Source of the DNA: Lachnospiraceae bacterium
GTDB lineage: Bacteria; Bacillota; Clostridia; Lachnospirales; Lachnospiraceae
Direction of reading: 5' to 3'
Length of the DNA stretch: 18,383 bases
Assembly: GCA_017420605.1 (NCBI GenBank)
Contig: JAFOIS010000277.1
Span: forward strand, 1-18,383
This document shows, in pieces, positions 1-6,719 of this stretch. Every line of letters begins with the position of its first letter. Within the stretch, counting starts at the first letter, position 1. A program made the position numbers and the translations under genes. The notes beneath the pieces were generated by a model. That model had not been told where the DNA came from. It made no database searches and saw nothing but the letters and a program-made list of their open reading frames with translations.

Positions 1-540
1 ACGTCGCCGAACGATACGGTCCTGATCCTCGCGAACGGCCTTTGCGGCAATGCCGAGATCCGGGACAGGGGCGCCGATTACCAGCGCTTCTGCGAGGTGC
101 TGCACGAACTGAACGCCTATTTCGCGAAAAAGATCGCGCAGGACGGAGAAGGCGCGAAGGCGCTGCTTTGCTGCCGTGTCCTGCATGCGCCGGATAAGGA
201 GGGCGCAAGACGCCTCGCAAGGGCGGTCATTTCCTCGCCGTCGGTCAAAAAGGCGGTAGGCGGGCATTCGCCGGACTGGGGAAGGATCCTTTCGGCGCTC
301 GGCAACGCCGGCGTGCATGTCGATATGAACGTGGTCGATCTTTTCTGCGAAAGCAGGGCCGGTCATGTAACGCTGCTTAAGGGGGGACGCGCCTTCGGCG
401 CTTCGGAGGCGCAGATCCGGAAGATCTTCTCGGAAAGCGAGATCACGATCCTCGTAGACCTGGGAAGCGGCGCCGCCGACGCGACCGCCTGGGGCTGCGA
501 CCTTACGCGCGAGTGGGCGGAGACGGTCGGCATAGACTGA
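1..540 (+). CDS. argJ: ArgJ, bifunctional glutamate N-acetyltransferase / amino-acid acetyltransferase (3' part; 5' end outside window)
   Basis: ArgJ makes N-acetylglutamate and recycles the acetyl group from N-acetylornithine in cytoplasmic arginine biosynthesis. Only the last 179 residues are present, less than half of the roughly 400-residue family length. Reading frame 1 is open from base 1. Visible family motifs are SPNDTVLILANG near the left edge, DGEGAK (the normal motif is DGEGATK), GGHSPDWGRILSALGNAG, and the C-terminal DLGSGAADATAWGCDLT. The autoproteolytic Ala-Thr site that separates the alpha and beta chains would lie upstream and cannot be seen. After WGCDLT the protein ends as REWAETVGID, unlike the usual YVxINxxYRT ending, so the C-terminus is slightly divergent. 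The stop codon is TGA at 538-540. The next gene has its own promoter, so argJ is probably the end of an arginine operon. No terminator hairpin was seen between this stop and that promoter. Confidence 0.93.
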   Translation, partial: TSPNDTVLILANGLCGNAEIRDRGADYQRFCEVLHELNAYFAKKIAQDGEGAKALLCCRVLHAPDKEGARRLARAVISSPSVKKAVGGHSPDWGRILSALGNAGVHVDMNVVDLFCESRAGHVTLLKGGRAFGASEAQIRKIFSESEITILVDLGSGAADATAWGCDLTREWAETVGID

Positions 541-568
541 GAACTTTGGAAAATTCATTTTCGCCGCA

Positions 569-597
569 TTGAAACTCCGCCTGCCGCTCGGTATAAT
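569..597 (+). promoter_or_regulatory. Sigma-A type promoter of the comEA cluster
   Basis: TTGAAA (569-574) and a perfect TATAAT (592-597) are separated by exactly 17 nt. The predicted start is near 604, which leaves a leader of about 70 nt before the comEA ATG at 675. It lies right after argJ and separates the com cluster from the arginine genes. Called from consensus only. Confidence 0.75.
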
Positions 598-674
598 GGC
601 AGGAGGAAAGATGCGTGCATTGCCTTCCGGGAACCTTTCTGCGCCCTGTGCGGGCATGGAGGCAATGTGCGGAA

Positions 675-1262
675 ATGAAGAAAATGATACTGGCCTTCGC
701 GGCGCTCTGCCTGATCCTTGGCGGCTGCGGCGCAAAGGATGCGTATACGGGTACCGCTTCGGACGGTACCGGAGACGGAACGGAAGAGCGTATCGGTTTT
801 TCTTTGGCGGAGAGCAGTGAGGAACTGTCCGGCACGGAGGACGAAGAAGAGAAGTTCCTTTTCGTTTATGTCTGCGGCGCCGTACGGAAGCCGGGCGTTT
901 ATCAGGTGCCGCCGGGCGCACGCGTATACGAAGCCGTGGAAATGGCAGGCGGCCTTCTGCCGGAAGCCGATGGCCGGGCCGTCAATCTCGCGGCATATCT
1001 TTCGGACGGGCAGATGATCGCGGTACCGGCCGTGGGAGAGGTAGCCGCAGCGGGAGAAGACGGTGATGAACGCGTCAATATCAATACGGCGGGCATCCCG
1101 GAGCTGATGACCCTGCCCGGCATAGGAAAAGCGAAAGCGGAAGCGATCGTGCAGTACAGGGATAAAAACGGACCGTTTCATGCCCCCGAGGATATCATGC
1201 GGGTAACCGGGATCAAGGAAGCGGTGTTTGAAAAGATAAAGGCGTATATCCGCACAGAATAG
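675..1262 (+). CDS. comEA: ComEA-like competence DNA-binding lipoprotein (SLBB + helix-hairpin-helix)
   Basis: ComEA binds incoming double-stranded DNA outside the membrane and passes it to the ComEC channel. The protein has 195 residues. Residues 1-18 form a lipoprotein signal: MKK, a hydrophobic stretch, then LILGGC with the lipid-accepting Cys at 18. A low-complexity acidic and Gly/Ser/Thr linker covers about 20-60. An SLBB domain covers about 62-120 (VYVCGAVRKPGVY, then AGG and DGQMIAVP). A ComEA-type helix-hairpin-helix covers about 134-194 (VNINTAGIPELMTLPGIG, then FHAPEDIMRVTGI). The ATG at 675 was chosen over the in-frame ATG at 615 because it gives the signal peptide and has GGAGG at 658-662, though the spacing is long at 12 nt. 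Family ComEA usually has a transmembrane anchor, so a lipid anchor is a variation. The next gene starts 23 nt downstream. Confidence 0.9.
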   Translation: MKKMILAFAALCLILGGCGAKDAYTGTASDGTGDGTEERIGFSLAESSEELSGTEDEEEKFLFVYVCGAVRKPGVYQVPPGARVYEAVEMAGGLLPEADGRAVNLAAYLSDGQMIAVPAVGEVAAAGEDGDERVNINTAGIPELMTLPGIGKAKAEAIVQYRDKNGPFHAPEDIMRVTGIKEAVFEKIKAYIRTE

Positions 1263-1285
1263 GGCGGGACGTACGGGAGGATAAA

Positions 1286-1975
1286 ATGGCAAGAAAAGTA
1301 CTGGTCGTCGATGATGAGAAGCTGATCGTCAAAGGGATCCGTTTCAGCCTGGAGCAGGACGGTATGGAAGTCACGAGCGCCTATGACGGCGAAGAGGCGG
1401 TGGAGCTCGCGAAGCAGACGGAGTATGACGTGATCCTTCTCGATCTTATGCTGCCCAAGCTCTCCGGACTTGAGGTCTGCCAGCAGATCCGGGAGTTTTC
1501 GAACGTGCCGATCATCATGCTCACCGCGAAGGGCGAGGACATGGACAAGATCCTCGGACTGGAGTACGGCGCCGACGATTATATCACGAAGCCGTTCAAT
1601 ATTCTCGAGGTCAAAGCCAGGATCAAGGCGATCTGGCGCCGGACCTCCGTGAAGGAGGAGGCCGAAAACCGTCCGCGCGTCGCGGTCTACGGCGATTTCC
1701 GCATGGACAGCGACAGCCGCCGCGTCTTTGTGGGCAGCCGCGAGATCAATCTGACGGCAAAGGAATTCGACGTTCTCGAACTCCTCGTGTTCCATCCGAA
1801 TAAGGTGTACAGCCGCGAGAACCTGCTCAACATCGTCTGGGGCTATGAATATCCCGGCGACGTGCGTACGGTCGACGTCCATATCCGCCGTCTCCGCGAG
1901 AAGATCGAGGAAAATCCGAGCGAGCCGAAATACGTTCATACCAAGTGGGGTGTAGGCTATTACTTCCGGGCTTGA
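1286..1975 (+). CDS. OmpR/PhoB-family response regulator
   Basis: This 229-residue DNA-binding regulator should be phosphorylated by the kinase encoded next to it. The receiver domain (about 1-120) has the acidic pair D9-D10, phospho-acceptor D53 in DLMLP, T80, and K102 in TKPF, so all catalytic positions are intact. The C-terminal winged helix (about 130-229) carries LTAKEFDVLELL, VDVHIRRLREKIE and the closing WGVGYYF signature. The start has an excellent GGGAGG at 1275-1280, 5 nt before ATG. It is closest in style to WalR/MtrA-type regulators, but the exact subfamily and targets cannot be fixed by reading. It lies between comEA and the histidine kinase, which suggests co-transcription from the 569-597 promoter; whether it controls competence genes is inference. 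Confidence 0.93.
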   Translation: MARKVLVVDDEKLIVKGIRFSLEQDGMEVTSAYDGEEAVELAKQTEYDVILLDLMLPKLSGLEVCQQIREFSNVPIIMLTAKGEDMDKILGLEYGADDYITKPFNILEVKARIKAIWRRTSVKEEAENRPRVAVYGDFRMDSDSRRVFVGSREINLTAKEFDVLELLVFHPNKVYSRENLLNIVWGYEYPGDVRTVDVHIRRLREKIEENPSEPKYVHTKWGVGYYFRA

Positions 1976-2021
1976 CAAAGCACTTCGGTTCATAAAGAGC
2001 CTGCGGTTCCGGATCCTGATC

Positions 2022-3404
2022 ATGCTTATCCTGATCGGGATCATCCCGGCCGCGGTAGCCACCCGGTCAGTCGTACGGGAGTACGAGGACCGGGCTGTTT
2101 CTCTGCGTATCATGAACGTCCGCAACCAGTGCGAGATCTTAAGAAACCAGCTTCTCGAAGCGGATTATTTCCATAATACGTCGTCGCTGGTGGTGAACAG
2201 CCAGCTGTCGCTTCTCTCCAACGTCTACTTCGGCCGGATCATGGTCATCGACAAGAGCTTCCGCGTGATCCGCGACACGTTCGACCTCGGCGTCGGGCGG
2301 ATCAACGTCTCGGAGCAGGTCATCCAGTGCTTCCGTACCGGCAGCGGTTCGTCCCAGTATGACCGGGACAATCATTATATCGTGCTCACGGTTCCGGTCG
2401 GGGAAGAAGACGGAAAGATCACGGGCGTCATTCTGGTCTCCGTTTCCACGAACGAGATCGCGCAGAACGTCCGGAGCCTCGAGAAGCGTTCCGGAAATAT
2501 CATTCTGATATCGAGCATCTTCGTGCTGCTCGTCGGCTATCTCATCGCGCGGTACCTTGTCCGTCCGATCGAACAGGTCACGAGCGCGATCGAAGACATT
2601 TCCGGCGGGTTGGAGAATGAGACCATTTCCGTCACGGACTACACGGAGACGAAGCAGATCACGGAGGCCTTCAACCATCTGCTCGGACAGGTCAAGGCGC
2701 AGGAGGAGACGCGGCAGCAGTTCGTTTCCAACGTTTCACACGAGCTGAAGACGCCGCTCGCTTCCATGAAGGTCCTTGCGGACTCCCTGCTGATGCAGGA
2801 GGAGGTCCCGAACGAGATCTACCGGGAATTCATGCAGGATATCACAAAGGAGATCGACCGTGAAAACGGCATCATTACCGACCTTCTGGAGATGGTCCGT
2901 ATGGACCGGACGGCCGCGAACCTTCACGTAAAGCCGGTCGATATCGGAAAAATGCTCGAAACGATCATCGCGCGCCTTCGGCCGATCGCCGCGCAGCGCA
3001 ATATCGAGCTCGTGCTGGACGTTTTCCGCCAGGTGACGGCGGAGGTCGACGAGTCGAAGCTCTCGCTCGCTTTTACCAACCTCATTGAAAACGGCGTCAA
3101 GTATAACGTCGACGACGGCTGGGTCCGCATTTCGCTCAACGCCGATCACCGTTACTTTTACGTCACGGTCGCGGATTCCGGCGTCGGGATCGCCGAAGAG
3201 GATCAGGAATTCATTTTCGACCGGTTCTACCGGACGGATAAATCCCATTCCACCGAGATCGAGGGAACGGGGCTCGGCCTTGCGATCGCAAAAAGCGCGA
3301 TCACGCTGCACAACGGCGTGATCCGCGTGACCAGCAAGATCGGCGAAGGAACTTCGTTCCAGACGAGGATCCCGCTGGCGGCTGTACGGGAGGGGGAGGA
3401 ATGA
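2022..3404 (+). CDS. Membrane sensor histidine kinase (extracytoplasmic sensor, HAMP, HisKA, HATPase); start uncertain
   Basis: This is the partner kinase of the preceding regulator. Numbered from ATG 2022 (460 residues): first membrane helix at the extreme N-terminus (LILIGIIPAAVA), extracytoplasmic sensor about 20-155, second membrane helix about 158-180, HAMP about 178-230, HisKA with phospho-acceptor H240 in SNVSHELKTPL, then the ATPase domain with N-box NLIENGVKYN (353-362), G1 DSGVGI (385-390), F-box DRFYR (400-404) and G2 GTGLGLAI (415-422). ATG 2022 has no ribosome binding site and begins inside the first membrane helix. The frame is open back to a TAG at 1953-1955, and those upstream codons read DKALRFIKSLRFRILI, a typical basic N-terminus, but contain no ATG, GTG or TTG. 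The real start may therefore be a rare codon, or there may be an indel. The gene ends with an ATGA overlap into the GerMN lipoprotein gene. Confidence 0.88.
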   Translation: MLILIGIIPAAVATRSVVREYEDRAVSLRIMNVRNQCEILRNQLLEADYFHNTSSLVVNSQLSLLSNVYFGRIMVIDKSFRVIRDTFDLGVGRINVSEQVIQCFRTGSGSSQYDRDNHYIVLTVPVGEEDGKITGVILVSVSTNEIAQNVRSLEKRSGNIILISSIFVLLVGYLIARYLVRPIEQVTSAIEDISGGLENETISVTDYTETKQITEAFNHLLGQVKAQEETRQQFVSNVSHELKTPLASMKVLADSLLMQEEVPNEIYREFMQDITKEIDRENGIITDLLEMVRMDRTAANLHVKPVDIGKMLETIIARLRPIAAQRNIELVLDVFRQVTAEVDESKLSLAFTNLIENGVKYNVDDGWVRISLNADHRYFYVTVADSGVGIAEEDQEFIFDRFYRTDKSHSTEIEGTGLGLAIAKSAITLHNGVIRVTSKIGEGTSFQTRIPLAAVREGEE

Positions 3405-4348
3405 ATAAAAAATACCGCATCCTGACTGTGCTGATCGTCTTTGCCGTTACATTTGCGTCTCTTTCCGGCTGCGGCAGCGGAACTTCGGAAAGCATAGACC
3501 TCGACGGCACCTATGTGTACTACCTGAATTCCGGCGAGGATAAGCTCGTTCCGGTCGCGTGTACGATCCCGGAGGGAAGCACGGAGGACGGGATCGCATA
3601 TCTGCGCACCGCGCTTTCTGTGGTGCCGAAAGGGTACAGCGCGCAGCCCCTTCTGCCGTCTGGCGTCACACTCGATAATACGGAATTTGAAGGAAGGGAA
3701 CTCCGTCTCTATTTTTCAAATTCCTACAGTGCCATCGAGCCGACGCGGGAGATCCTCGTGCGTGCGGGGATCGTGCGTACGTTCTGCCAGGTGAGCGGTG
3801 TCCGGGAATGCCGCTTCTACATCGGCGGCGAGCCGCTTATGGACGATGCCGGGCGTGAAGTGGGCGCCATGCGGCAGACGACCTTCATTGACAGTTCGGT
3901 GCAGCGCATCAATGCCTATGAACGGGATTCCGTATATCTGTATTTCGGAAATGCAACAGGCGACGCGCTCCGTCTTGAACGGCGGGTGATCTACCACAGC
4001 AGCAACCAGCCGCTCGAATGGGCGGTCGTCGCGCGCCTGATCGAAGGATCCGCGGAGGAGGGGATGGTACGCCTGATCGCGCCGGATACGGAGATCATCA
4101 GCGTTTCCACCGCAAAAGAGATCTGCTACGTGAACCTGAGCCGCGCGTTCCTTGCGAGCTCGCCGGATACCGTACCGGAACTCGCCATTTATTCTATCGT
4201 CAATTCCCTGGCCCGCAGCTGCAACGTGAAGCAGGTACAGATCGCGATCGAAGGCGATATCAAGGTCATGTACCGCGATACCGTTTCGCTGGACCAGTTA
4301 TTCGAGGAGAAGGTCTCATACGTGGAGCAGAGCCGGGAAGAGGAGTGA
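3401..4348 (+). CDS. Lipoprotein with two GerMN domains
   Basis: The protein has 315 residues. A lipoprotein signal covers residues 1-24 (MNKKYR, hydrophobic core, LSGC with Cys24), so it should be anchored on the outer face of the membrane. Two GerMN (Germane) modules follow, about 35-147 and 175-290. The second is clearer, with VYLYFGNATGDALRLERR and then YVNLSRAF. GerMN domains occur in the spore germination protein GerM and in actinobacterial LpqB; their ligand is not well defined. The ATG overlaps the kinase stop (ATGA, 3401-3404) and is preceded by GGAGG a few bases upstream, so translation is coupled to the kinase. This context suggests an accessory partner of the sensor, as LpqB is for MtrB, rather than a germination protein. 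That role is inference; the domain call is firm. Confidence 0.85.
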   Translation: MNKKYRILTVLIVFAVTFASLSGCGSGTSESIDLDGTYVYYLNSGEDKLVPVACTIPEGSTEDGIAYLRTALSVVPKGYSAQPLLPSGVTLDNTEFEGRELRLYFSNSYSAIEPTREILVRAGIVRTFCQVSGVRECRFYIGGEPLMDDAGREVGAMRQTTFIDSSVQRINAYERDSVYLYFGNATGDALRLERRVIYHSSNQPLEWAVVARLIEGSAEEGMVRLIAPDTEIISVSTAKEICYVNLSRAFLASSPDTVPELAIYSIVNSLARSCNVKQVQIAIEGDIKVMYRDTVSLDQLFEEKVSYVEQSREEE

Positions 4349-4351
4349 TCC

Positions 4352-6553
4352 TTGCCTAAACGCCCTGTTCTTTATGTGATGCTCGGCTGGATAGCCGGGA
4401 TTCTTATTCTGCGCCTTTTTTCGGTTCCGCTTCTTCCATGGGAGAGACAGATCACTGCAGCTTCTGAGACAGCGGCACGGCGGAAAACGGCTGCCGTGAC
4501 CGGCGTAGTGACGGAAGTGCGTCCGGCTGCAAAAAGCTGGCTCGTGACGGTGCGCCATGCGTATCTTGAAGACGGTTCCTGTGCGCATGCCGTAAAACTT
4601 GTCCTTGCGAAGAACGTATCAGGCGGATCGGGCGGTATCCCGGAAGGCGCAGGCGTACTGCCTTCCGCCGGGGACCGGATACGGGCGGAAGGGGTTCTGC
4701 GTATCCCGGATCCGGCATCGAATCCCGGACAGTACGATGCGTATCTTGCTTCGCGGATCGAAGCCGTCCCCTTCACGATGATCTATCCGAAGATCAGCAT
4801 CCTCCGCAGCGGAGAGGGTACGGTACGACGGTTTCATGAAAGAGTGAGGGACGCGCTGCGCCGAAGGATCCGCCGGGTCTATCCGTCCGACGTCGCCGGC
4901 GTGCTCGGCGCCATGCTGCTCGGAGACGGCAGCGCGATCGGCGGTGATATCAGGGAACTTTACGCGGACGGCGGCATTGCGCATCTCCTTGTCGTATCTT
5001 CGCTGCATCTGCAGCTCCTGAGCGCGGCGGCGGGTTTTGCGCTGCTTCGGGCCGGAGTTCCGCGCCGCGCGGCCGCGCTTCTTTCCGTCCTGATCCTTTT
5101 TGCGTTCCTTCTGCTCACCGGGATGGGGCGTTCCTCGCTCCGGGCTTTTGCCGTCTTTCTGACCGGCGCGTTCGCGCGGGCGCTGAACCGGAGCGCCGAT
5201 CCGTTAACGTCCCTTTCCTTTGCCGCGCTGACCCTGCTCATCGTCAACCCGTATTATCTTTTCGAGAGCGCCTTCCTTCTTTCTTTCTCTGCCGCGTTTC
5301 TTTGTATTCTCGTTACGGGTATGGGAAAACTGTCCGCCGCCGTATTTCTTTACTGCGGGACGGCGCCGCTGTGCGCCGCGGTCTTTTTCCGGCTGCCGTC
5401 CTACGGGATCCTCTGCAACCTGATCGTCGTGCCCGCGCTGCCGCTTATTCTTCTTGCGGGAGCGGCTGCGCTGCCATTCGGAGGCCTGACAGCCAGCGCA
5501 GCAGTCTGGATGATCCGACTCCTGAACCGGTTTCTTACAATGGTACGCGGCCTTCCCTTTTCCGTCATCCGCACGGGGCGTCCTGCCGGGATAAGGCTCA
5601 TCCTGTATATCATCCTGTTTGCCGCGGCCGTTTTCTATTACCGTAAAATGCGTGCGCGGCGCAGAAAGGTACTGGCGATCCCGGCTATCCTTCTGTCGCT
5701 TCTCATTCTCCGGGCATCTCCGGTACGGGACTTTACCGCCGTCTTTCTCGATGTCGGACAGGGGGACGGGATCGTCCTTTCCGCGCCGGGGTGCACCGCC
5801 GTCGTGGACTGCGGCTCGTCGACCGTTTCCGGCCCCGGTACATACCGGCTGCTTCCGTATCTGAAAAGCAGGGGACTTACGAAGATCGATCTTCTTTTCG
5901 CAACGCACGGGGACGAAGATCACATCAGCGGGATCAGAGAAGTTCTCGCAGCGGCCGGACAAGAGGACGGCGTATCAGTCGGTGCGCTGGTACTGCCGGC
6001 AGGTATGGAAACAAGAAACGGCCTTGCGGAACTGATGGAACTTGCGAAAGAGGCGGGTATTCCGGTCCGGGCAGCGAAACGCGGAGATGCGGCATCCTTT
6101 GGAAAACTGGATCTTGAGATCCTCGGACCGCCTGCCGGCGGGACGGCAGGGTGGGACGACAACGCAGCCTGTCTTGTGATCGGCGTACACTACGGAAGTT
6201 TTGACCTGCTGCTTACAGGCGACGTGGAAGCGGAAGGCGAGGAAGCGCTGCTGTCTTATCTCCGGGGCGGAAAGACGTCCGGCACTGCGGAAAAGCGTGT
6301 AACGTATGAATGCCTGAAGGTGGCCCACCACGGCTCGGCTTACTCCACCGGCGCGGCGTTCCTTGCGGAAACAGATCCCTGTTTCGCGGTGATCTCCGCG
6401 GGACGGGGCAATGCCTACGGGCACCCGCATCCCGAACTCCTTGTGCGCCTCGAAGAGGCGGGCTGCGCCGTTTTCCGAACGGATGAAAACGGTGCCGTTA
6501 CTGTTCGCTCCGACGGTGTAAACTATTCTGTCGGGACGTTTTTCGGCGACTGA
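4352..6553 (+). CDS. comEC: ComEC/Rec2 DNA internalization channel
   Basis: ComEC forms the membrane channel that takes single-stranded DNA into the cytoplasm during transformation. The protein has 733 residues. The start is TTG at 4352, with AGGAG at 4341-4345 and 6 nt spacing. Order: an N-terminal membrane segment (about 7-27), a soluble OB-like region (about 45-150), a polytopic competence domain (about 165-460; GVLGAMLLGDGS, then LLTGMGRSSLRAF), and a C-terminal metallo-beta-lactamase-like domain from about 462 (DVGQGDG at 467-473, THGDEDH at 518-524, AHHGS near 658-662). The metal-binding motifs look intact. One oddity: the family motif SGLH is SSLH here (216-219), replacing a conserved glycine. 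Only 3 nt separate it from the GerMN gene, so it is likely the last gene of the comEA cluster. Length is normal for the family. Confidence 0.95.
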   Translation: MPKRPVLYVMLGWIAGILILRLFSVPLLPWERQITAASETAARRKTAAVTGVVTEVRPAAKSWLVTVRHAYLEDGSCAHAVKLVLAKNVSGGSGGIPEGAGVLPSAGDRIRAEGVLRIPDPASNPGQYDAYLASRIEAVPFTMIYPKISILRSGEGTVRRFHERVRDALRRRIRRVYPSDVAGVLGAMLLGDGSAIGGDIRELYADGGIAHLLVVSSLHLQLLSAAAGFALLRAGVPRRAAALLSVLILFAFLLLTGMGRSSLRAFAVFLTGAFARALNRSADPLTSLSFAALTLLIVNPYYLFESAFLLSFSAAFLCILVTGMGKLSAAVFLYCGTAPLCAAVFFRLPSYGILCNLIVVPALPLILLAGAAALPFGGLTASAAVWMIRLLNRFLTMVRGLPFSVIRTGRPAGIRLILYIILFAAAVFYYRKMRARRRKVLAIPAILLSLLILRASPVRDFTAVFLDVGQGDGIVLSAPGCTAVVDCGSSTVSGPGTYRLLPYLKSRGLTKIDLLFATHGDEDHISGIREVLAAAGQEDGVSVGALVLPAGMETRNGLAELMELAKEAGIPVRAAKRGDAASFGKLDLEILGPPAGGTAGWDDNAACLVIGVHYGSFDLLLTGDVEAEGEEALLSYLRGGKTSGTAEKRVTYECLKVAHHGSAYSTGAAFLAETDPCFAVISAGRGNAYGHPHPELLVRLEEAGCAVFRTDENGAVTVRSDGVNYSVGTFFGD

Positions 6554-6578
6554 CTCCGCCTGTGAAAAACGGCGGTGC

Positions 6579-6623
6579 GCGGCAGGCCGCACGGCGCCGG
6601 GCGACCCGGGTCCTGCCTGCCGC
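6579..6623 (+). repeat. Compound inverted repeat downstream of comEC
   Basis: Outer arms GCGGCAGG (6579-6586) and CCTGCCGC (6616-6623) are perfect 8-nt complements. They enclose an inner perfect hairpin, CCGGG-CGA-CCCGG (6597-6609). No T-tract follows, so it is not a standard intrinsic terminator. It may stabilise the comEC mRNA 3' end, cause partial termination, or be a repeat-family member. Confidence 0.6.
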
Positions 6624-6659
6624 ATGCGTGGAGGTCTGCACGGCACCGGGTAACCCGGC
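6589..6659 (+). repeat. Two imperfect 22-nt direct repeats with palindromic cores
   Basis: The copies are at 6589-6610 and 6638-6659 (49 nt offset). They share GCACGGC, then CCGGG, a 3-nt loop (CGA or TAA), and CCCGG. The loop differs while both stem arms are preserved, which suggests that the hairpin rather than the primary sequence is kept. They lie between comEC and holA; function unknown. Confidence 0.5.
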
Positions 6660-6684
6660 CTTATGGACCGGAGGCAAAGCAAGG

Positions 6685-6713
6685 TTGCGAAAGAGAGAAC
6701 TTCGGGATACAAT
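6685..6713 (+). promoter_or_regulatory. Candidate promoter of holA
   Basis: TTGCGA (6685-6690) and TACAAT (6708-6713) are separated by 17 nt. The expected start, about 7 nt after the -10 box, is near 6720, the first base of the holA ATG. The -10 box sits in GATACAATG, the same nonamer found at the lepA promoter. Read-through from comEC is also possible. Confidence 0.5.
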
Positions 6714-6719
6714 GACAGC

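Noticed and set aside
601..820. AGGAGG (601-606) followed by ATG at 611, opening a short frame
   Set aside because: The predicted transcript from the 569-597 promoter starts near 604, so the full site would not be in the mRNA; the product is Arg-rich and overlaps comEA in another frame.
555..1292. A 245-codon minus-strand frame opposite comEA
   Set aside because: Composition is shadow-like, and the plus strand has a promoter, signal peptide and two recognised domains.
1965..1985. Programmed +1 frameshift at the regulator stop (TGAC context, as in prfB), fusing regulator and kinase
   Set aside because: There is no CTT slippery codon directly before the TGA and no properly spaced internal Shine-Dalgarno sequence; the regulator ends at the normal family position.
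1972..2000. TTGACA at 1972-1977 as an internal promoter for the kinase
   Set aside because: No acceptable -10 hexamer lies 16-18 nt downstream.
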